A DNA stretch of 64,000 bases, from NCBI GenBank assembly GCA_036365515.1, contig CM070876.1, positions 99,714,150 to 99,778,149 on the forward strand. The letters run 5' to 3'. The stretch is from Torymus aiolomorphi (taxonomy: Eukaryota > Arthropoda > Insecta > Hymenoptera > Torymidae). Shown piece after piece: positions 56,663 to 64,000 of the stretch (position 1 is its first letter; the number at the start of each line of letters is the position of its first letter). The notes below the pieces were generated by a model, which saw only the letters and a list, made by a program, of their open reading frames with translations, had not been told where the DNA came from and ran no database searches. A program made the translations under genes and the position numbers.

Positions 56663-59600
56663 TTAATCAGCTAGAGTGTCCCTGTCCGATTGCAAAGTCA
56701 GAACGACGAGGGCGTGCCCGATCTTACCGAGGAACATAGTAAGGGGTTCGTTATAAATTCTATACTTCGGATACAATCCGCAAAGGCCATACTGTAAACG
56801 CTCGTTCATGAAGTGTTTGCTCAACAAGACAGCTGTGTGGTGTATCTAAACCAAAAAGTTATTCTTATTCACTCTCTTATTACTACCAAAATTACTCTCA
56901 GCAAAACCTACCTCTTGCCGACTCAACAGACGTTGTTCCGTGGCATACGTCCGTATCTTCTCGCGCACTTTACCTCCATGGAGTATGGGTGGCGCGTTCC
57001 TGGGTCTACCGGTGAGCGCGCCCAGGAGATCCCGCTAGACATCCATGGCGAGACTCTGGCTCTCGCTGCCCCTGAGCACGGCGCTGAGCACCTCGCCGTA
57101 GTGCTCTGGGACCTCGTGTAGCAGCACCAGCCGAAGATGATTGCGGAAAAGCTCGTGAAGGATAAGTCGATCATCATCAGGCTGCAGGCCAATGTTGCAG
57201 AGAGCTCGCATCACCAGGTCGATGAAGGTCGAACACTCGCTCAAACGCGGCCGACGGTAGTTCAGCCAACTGCCCACGTCGAACTTTGTGAGGAGGACAA
57301 AGCAGAGATCGACGTTGTTACCGGTAGCCAGGTCGACGGCGGTCTTGTACATCTCAAGGTAGGTCGAGGCGCCGCCGGCTACGGGAGTGAAATGTGGACC
57401 GAGGAGGCCGCCGAGATTAGGCCGTTCCATTATCGTGTTGAGCAGACGAGGGCCTTGGCTCTCTTCGCCACTTATGAATAGCTTAAAAATAAAAGTAACT
57501 AAAATTCTCTTCTTCCTTTCTTTTCTTTTTTCTGCTACTCATACCTGTCCTAATTTTTCCCCACATCTAGTGATTAACTACTTCATAGGCGGGCAGAGGG
57601 CAGCTTCTTCGGTGTAGAACTGAACCAAGTGATAAAAGAGTCTCACGCCCGATTCTTGCACTTTGCAGAGAGTCGACGTGTTCTCCGTGGTTCAGTTGAC
57701 GTTTAGTTCGTGCTCCAAAAGCCTACAAAATGTAATCGTAATGATATATGTTTCTATCGTTTCAAATTCACATGAGATATTCAATTTAAAAATCCACACT
57801 CACGTAATAAGGTTATCTGCGAAAACGCATCCCTGCGTCACCTTACTCGGGGGCGCTTGGCTCGCCTTCACCAGTAGGTTCTCATACTCGGCTCGGTTCT
57901 GGCTTATCATGTGGTCCACACCGTCGCTCACTTTCGCCTCGTTCACCTTTACATAGCAAAAGTCCCCATTATAAATACTCGTACTTAACAACACACCTTT
58001 TCGCTTGACCTTTCTTCCTTTTCTGCGTACCTTCAAGCGGATGACAGCGGCACCAGCACAGTGTACAATCGGCGGCGTGCCGGACCGCGAACGTCGCTGA
58101 TTCGTGGGGGCGGGGTCACAGAGTGCGTGCAGCGTCACCTGATTCTCCACCTCCTTGTACAGCGTCGGCACTAGCTCCAGGAAATTGCAGTCTATCGCTG
58201 TGTGCTCTGATACCAGTAGGTTCAACGTCTGCGCGTAGTCCAGTATCACCTGCTCATCGTTGCAAAATTAATATATATTCATACATTCATTCTCGAAGAA
58301 ATCAATTAGGAGAGTAGAGATTGAAAGCAAACCTTTAGATGAGGTTTGATGAGATCGACAACAGCGTTGGGATTGTAAAGCGATTCTCTGGGTATGTGAG
58401 CGACGACGGGAGAGAAGCGTGTAAGCGCTGGCGGCGTGACAGGCTGCTCGTAGATGTTCAGTCGACGGAAGATACGCTGCAGCGGATTGGCCGGCTCTAG
58501 CAGTGTCGTTGGCGTCCGGCTCGGCGGTTTCACCGTGTTGTCTTTCGCCTCACGGTGACAGCAGCGTTGCCACTCTTGTAGCGATTGCAATTGGCTGCGC
58601 TGCACCGACCAGTAGTCTACGTATTCCAACCACGGGTTCTGCAAATAGATAGTCAGATTAATTGATTAATGGCTTGTTGATATCAATACCCATTAAATTG
58701 GTAGGCAAGGGGTGGTTACCTGATCATTTTGGAGGATGAGAATGAGCTTCTGAGACATATACTGAGGTGGCAGGGCAGGCAGATAGAGAGCGGGCTCTTG
58801 CAACCGAGGCTCTTCTAGCCACAAGCTCAGAGTCTTGTAGTATCTATTGAATGTAAACAATTTTAATTGTAAATGTATGATACAGATAATATTCCATGAT
58901 TTGTCTAGCTATTCGGACTTACTTGGCAGTGTTGAAGTAGAAAACTCGTCTCTCATCGTTTATGGGTTTACCATCCTCTATACCCTTTTCACCCTTTATT
59001 TGGAAATACTCTGTAGTCTCTAGTAACCGTTTCTTCAGTTTTTTCAAGTAGCTTAAGTTTATCATTCCTTCAAAAAACTTGTCGCCAATTCCTCCCTTAT
59101 CGACCATACTAAGTATCACAGCATCGTTATGTATCATTAATCTCCTTTAACATTGATTACCGCTAGAATATAAACGAATACAACTTACCCAGTCGTGGTA
59201 GGAACTCTCATCAAAAACAGTACGAAAAAGTTCTGCCAGAGCAGTGGCAGAAGCTGATGGGCCATCGGCGTGTCCAGTGTCTGCTGGGACCAGCGGTAAA
59301 TTGAGAGGCTGCCAGAGCCGAAAACTAGTATCTTTATGGTCGCGCAGGCTTTCTGTATAAAAGTATGATTGTAAAAGTCAATCAACATGAAAACAGAAAA
59401 ATTTCTCATTGTCATCTCTTTTTCTTCTTACCTTTAGTGCCGCATCTACTGACGCTTTACTCTGCAGCGACAGCTCACGAAGAACCTCACGCCAAAGACC
59501 GGTCTTAATCTCGCGCTCCTGCTGCTCGGTGCGCAGGATCTGGTATGCCACCCAGATCGACTGACTCGAGCCGCCCAACAGGCTGGGTGACTGCGACGAG

Positions 59601-60567
59601 CCTGTCGCCCAGCTCAAGAAGGAGCCCAGGCCAGAAACTGAGTTTCTCGACGCTGCTATGTTCTATAAGGATGTTGAATGGAATAAGCTAGTTATGTACG
59701 AGATCGATTTGGTCTGGAAGAAGCGCATACAACTCAAGCTTTATCAATGCATACGACGTCGAAAATAAAGTAACTCTTTTGGTTGGTGAACATTCCATTC
59801 TTTGATTTGCATAATATATAAACGAACACATATGATTGTTAATACGTGCTAAATTATTAGAATGTCGTGGATATAAATATAATTTATGTGTTTTGGAATT
59901 AAAAATAAGTTTGGAGAAAGTTGGTCTGTACACAATAATTAAATATGCGAAGTAAAAAGACGAGGTACAAAATCAAACTAACGAATACACATTGCATTAC
60001 TCAGTCCCTTAAGACATAGTTACCTCGTTACTTCCATCAGACGCAAGCTAATTTAATCATATTACAATATGTTAGTAAACTATTATCATAGGTAAGAATA
60101 CAATTAAATCTACTGAATGTAAATTTTGTGTTTCTAGAAGATCTTACCGTGAAAAGATTCTGAAAAATATTCTCCGTCACTGCTCTTGTTCCCAAGTGGA
60201 AAAATGATGCTCGTATTAACGTATCCATTAGATACATGATGCTTTGATCTCGATTCCAATCAGGAATCAAAACGAAAATGTTCAACCATAGTTTGACAAG
60301 GGGGTCAGGTGACTGCAGACAAAATCTAAAAAGGTATATCATGAGAAATAAGAAAAAAATATATTCAACTATCTCATACGTATTCAAAGGGGCTAAATAC
60401 AAACCTTCTTGAATTTTGTAATTGGTACTCGATCATGTTACCGAAAATTTTGAGTATCATCCCAGGGAAATCCGGCGAAATGAGATTCTTCGCGAGTTTC
60501 ATGTACGTTCTATCAGCTTGCACCAGTCCTACGACCAGACCCATGAACTTGTCATTCTTCAACAGTC
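56663..60567 (-). pseudogene. EPG5: EPG5 C-terminal fragment, twelve exons, two nonsense codons
   Basis: Minus-strand exons: 60567-60405, 60325-60148, 59662-59432, 59352-59189, 59108-58923, 58843-58720, 58638-58333, 58249-58031, 57946-57804, 57722-57582, 57470-56912, 56845-56663. All are GT-AG and in phase, about 865 codons. Landmarks I match to ectopic P-granules autophagy protein 5: FGSGSLSIYRWSQQTLDTP, KGGIGDKFFEGMINLS, LWLEEPRLQEPALYLPALPP, LNLLVSEHTAIDCNFLELVP, NRAEYENLLVKASQ, CVFADNLIT, ERLQYGLCGLYPKYR, then the stop. EPG5 is a tether of about 2,500 residues for autophagosome-lysosome fusion. Here about the last third is present. The most upstream exon runs straight into satellite at about 60568. 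TGA at 57692-57694 and TAG at 57035-57037 (a Trp codon is expected) interrupt the frame. An 84-bp intron (57947-58030) is stop-free and looks like coding sequence in a simple frame scan. Confidence 0.85.
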
Positions 60568-63500
60568 AAACAAATCTAAATTTCCGGCGCTTGAATACCA
60601 GTAAGTGCTTTAGATCATGGTTTTCCCTGTTTGTTGCAGGATTCCACTCACTTTTCACCATATACTAGGAAAAGATTGGTAAAAAGAGTCATTTTTCACC
60701 ATATATTAGGAAAATATTGGTAAGAAACGGCATTTCTAGCATAAACCTACGTTATTTTGAGAAAAGAGCGAAACAAATCTAAATTTCCGGCTTTTGAATA
60801 CCAATAAGTGCCTTTAATCATGGTTTGCCCTGTTTATTGCAGGATTTCACGCAGTTTTCACCATATACAAGGAAAATATTGGTAAAACAATGTATTTCAT
60901 CGTGAACCCACGATATTTACAGGACATCAATTATAAAAGTCCATTTTTCCAAGTCACGAAGATAAAACGTACTTTAAATTATGGTTTTCCCTGTTTATTG
61001 CAGGATTCCACGCACATTTCACCATATACTAGAAAAAATTTTGGTAAAAACGGGCATTTCTAGCATAAACCTACGCTATTTTGAGAAAAGAACGAAACGA
61101 ATCTAATTTTCCGGCGTTCGAATACCAGTAAGTCTTTAAATCACGGTTTTCCCTGTTTGTTGCAGGATTCCACACAATTTTCACCAGATACTAGGAAAAT
61201 ATTGGTAAAACAATGTATTTTATCGTGAACTCACGATATTTAGAGCATACCAATTATAAAAGTCCATATTTCAAACTCAAGAAGAGAAAAAGTACTTTAA
61301 ATTATGGTTTTCTCTGTTTATTGCAGGATTCCACGCACTTTTCACCATATACTATGAAAATATTAAAAGGCATTTCTGGCATAAACCTACGTTATTTGGA
61401 GAAAAAGAACGAAAAAAATCTAAATTTACGGCGTTCTTATACAACTAAGTACTTTAAATCATGGTTTTCCCTGTTTGTTGCAGGATTCCACGCATTTTAC
61501 ACCATATACTGGGAAAATATGGGTAAAACAATGTATTTTATCGTGGATCCACGATATTTAGAGGATACCAATTATAAAAGTCCATATTTGCAACTCACAA
61601 ACAGAAAAAGTACTTTAAATCATGGTTTTCCTTGTTTGTTGCAGGATTCCACGCATTATACACCATATACTGGGAAAATATGGGGAAAACAATGTATTTT
61701 ATCGTCAAGCAACGATATTTAGAGGATACCAATTATAAAATTAAATATTTCCAACTCAAGAAGAGAAAAAGTACTTTAAATTAAGGTTTTCCCTGTTTAT
61801 TGCAGGGTTCCACGCACTTTTCACCATATTCTACGAAAATATTGGTAAAAACAGGCATTTCCAGTGTAAACCTTCGTTATTTTGAGAAAAAGAGCCAAAC
61901 AAATCTAAATTTCCGGCTATTGAATGCCAATATGTGCTTTAAATCATGGTTTTCCCAGTTTGTTGGAGGATTCCGCACAATTTTCACCATATTTTAAGAA
62001 AATATTGTTAAAACAATGTTTTTTATCGTGAACACACTATATTTAGAGGATACCAATTATAAAAGTCCATATTTCCAACTCAGGAAGAGAAAAAGTACTT
62101 TAAATTATGGTTTTCCCTGTTTATTGCAGGATTCCACGCACTTTTCACCATATACTAGGAAAATATTGGTAAAACAATGTATTTCATCGTGAACTCGCGA
62201 TACTTAGAGGATACCAATTATCAAAATCCATATTTCGAACTCACGAAGAGAAATATTACTTTAAATTATAGTTATCCCTGTTTATTGCAGGATTCCACGC
62301 ACTTTTCACCATATACTGGGAAAATATTGGTTAAAACAGGAATTTCTCACCATATATTAGGAAAATATTGGTAAAACCAGGCATTTCTAGCATAAACCTA
62401 CGTTATTTTGAGATAAAGAACGAAACAAATCTAAATTTCCGGCTTTTGAATACCAATAAGTGCCTTAAATCATGGTTTGCCCTGTTTGTTGCAGGATTTC
62501 ACGCAGTTTTCACCATATACAAGGAAAATATTGGTAATACAATGTATTTCATTGTGAACCCACGAACTTTAGAGGATACCAATTATAAATGTCGATATTT
62601 CCATCTCAAGAAGAGAAAAAGTAACTTAAATTATGGCTTTCCCTGTTTATTGCATGATTCCACGCACATTTCACCATGTTCTAGGAAAATATTGGAAAAA
62701 ACAGGCATTTCTAGCATAAAACTACGTTATTTTGAAAAAACAACGAAACAAATCTAAATTTCCGGCGCTTGAATACCAGTAAGTGCTTTAGATCATGGTT
62801 TTCCCTGTTTGTTGCAGGATACCAGACACTTTTCAACATATACTAGGAAAATATTGGTAAAAAGAGTCATTTTTCACCATATGTTAGGAAAATATTGGTA
62901 AAAAAAGGCATTTCTAGCATAAACCTACGTTATTTTGAGAAAAGAACGAAACAAATCTAAATTTTCGGCGTTTGAATGCCAGTAAATGTTTTAAATCATG
63001 GTTTTCCCCATTTATGCAGGATTACACACACTTTTCACCATATACTAGGAACATATTGGTAAAAACAGGCATTTCTACCATAAATCTACGTTATTTGGAG
63101 AAACAGAAAGGAACAAATCTAAATTTCCGGATTTTGAATGCCATTAAGTGCTATAAATCATGGTTTTCCCTGTTTTTTACAGGATTCCACACACCGTTCA
63201 CCATATTCTAGGAAAATATTGGTAAAAAAATGTATTATGTCGTGAACCGACGATATTAACAGGATACCAATTATAAAAGTCCATATTTCCAATTCAAGAA
63301 CAGAAAAAGTACTTTAAATCATGGTTTTCCCTGTTTGTTGCAGGATTCCATGCATTTTACACCATATACTGGGAAAATGTGGCTAAAACAATATATTTTA
63401 TCGTGAACCCACGATATTTAGAGGATACCAAATATAAAATTAAATATTTCAACTCATGAAGAGAACAAGTACTTTAAATTATCGTTTTCCCTGTTTATTG

Positions 63501-64000
63501 CAGGATTCCACGCACTTTTCACCATAAACTAGGAAAATATTGGTAAAAACAGGCATTGCACCATAAACCTACGTTATTTGGAGAAAAAGAGAGGAACAAA
63601 TCTAAATTTCCGGCGTTTGAATAGCAAGAAGTGCTGTAAATCATGGTTTTCCCTGTTTGTTACGGGATTCCACACACCTTTAACCATGTCCTAGGAAAGT
63701 ATTGGTAAAACAATATATTTTGTCGTGAACCCACGATATTTAGAGGATACCAATTATAAAAGTCTATATTTCCAATTCAAGAACAGAAAAAGTACTTTAA
63801 ATCATGGTTTTCCCTGTTTGTTGCAGGATTCCATGCATTTTACACCATATACTGGGAAAATGTGGGTAAAACAATGTATTTTATCGTGAACCCACGATAT
63901 TTAGAGGATACCAAATATAAAATAAAATATTTCAACTCAAGAAGAGAAAAAGGACTTTAAATTATGGTTTTCGCTGTTTATTGCAGGATTTCACGCCCTT
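60568..64000 (+). repeat. Satellite array copied from 49974-53240
   Basis: Position by position this matches the stretch 10,597 bp upstream, from caaatctaaatttccggcgc (60571 versus 49974) to about 63270. One extra B-type monomer follows (about 63270-63440), after which the match to about 52690-53240 resumes up to the window end. Identity is near 99% where I compared frames, much higher than between neighbouring monomers. Confidence 0.85.

Overview
The window is eukaryotic, AT-rich and dominated by repeats. Phase-consistent introns of 75 bp to several kb, a Ty3/gypsy retrotransposon, long palindromes and satellite arrays point to an arthropod, most likely an insect. A hymenopteran such as an ant is my best guess, but the sequence alone does not prove it. 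No tRNA gene, CRISPR array or complete rRNA gene was found.

Layout. (1) 1-7600: a ten-exon plus-strand gene of unknown function (1213-7597). It belongs to a multi-copy arthropod family that I associate from memory with DUF7869. (2) 7833-8127: a 28-bp tandem repeat. (3) 8128-9204 and 38842-41310: the two halves of one minus-oriented satellite array. (4) 9205-38841: a 29.6-kb transposon that splits that array. It has terminal inverted repeats (TIRs) of about 0.85-0.88 kb that carry a 5S-rRNA-derived segment. Inside are two divergently transcribed, damaged genes: a Tnp2/EnSpm-like transposase on minus (17840 to 10234) and a BEN-like gene on plus (19878 to 37665). The interior also holds foldback elements and a nested gypsy-type LTR retrotransposon (22697-35080, 4-bp target duplication ATAC, near-identical LTRs). 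(5) 41310-47130: a macrosatellite whose units contain blocks of a 12-bp minisatellite. (6) 47131-56630: plus-oriented satellite with two alternating monomer types and higher-order repeats of about 2.18 and 2.42 kb. (7) 56663-60567: the last twelve exons of an EPG5 (autophagy tether) gene on minus, cut off mid-exon by satellite and carrying two nonsense codons. (8) 60568-64000: satellite that is a near copy of 49974-53240.

How the parts relate. The big transposon has the plan of a two-gene cut-and-paste element: each gene ends beside one TIR, and both read outwards from a palindrome-rich centre. Both genes are damaged, and the gypsy insertion, which is younger, lies within the span of the second gene. 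In the gypsy element gag is split over three minus-strand frames. Both joints sit just past a canonical -1 slippery heptamer and an ATGA overlap, so they could be programmed frameshifting or homopolymer indels. The EPG5 copy looks like a gene fragment caught in satellite DNA; a functional parent should lie elsewhere.
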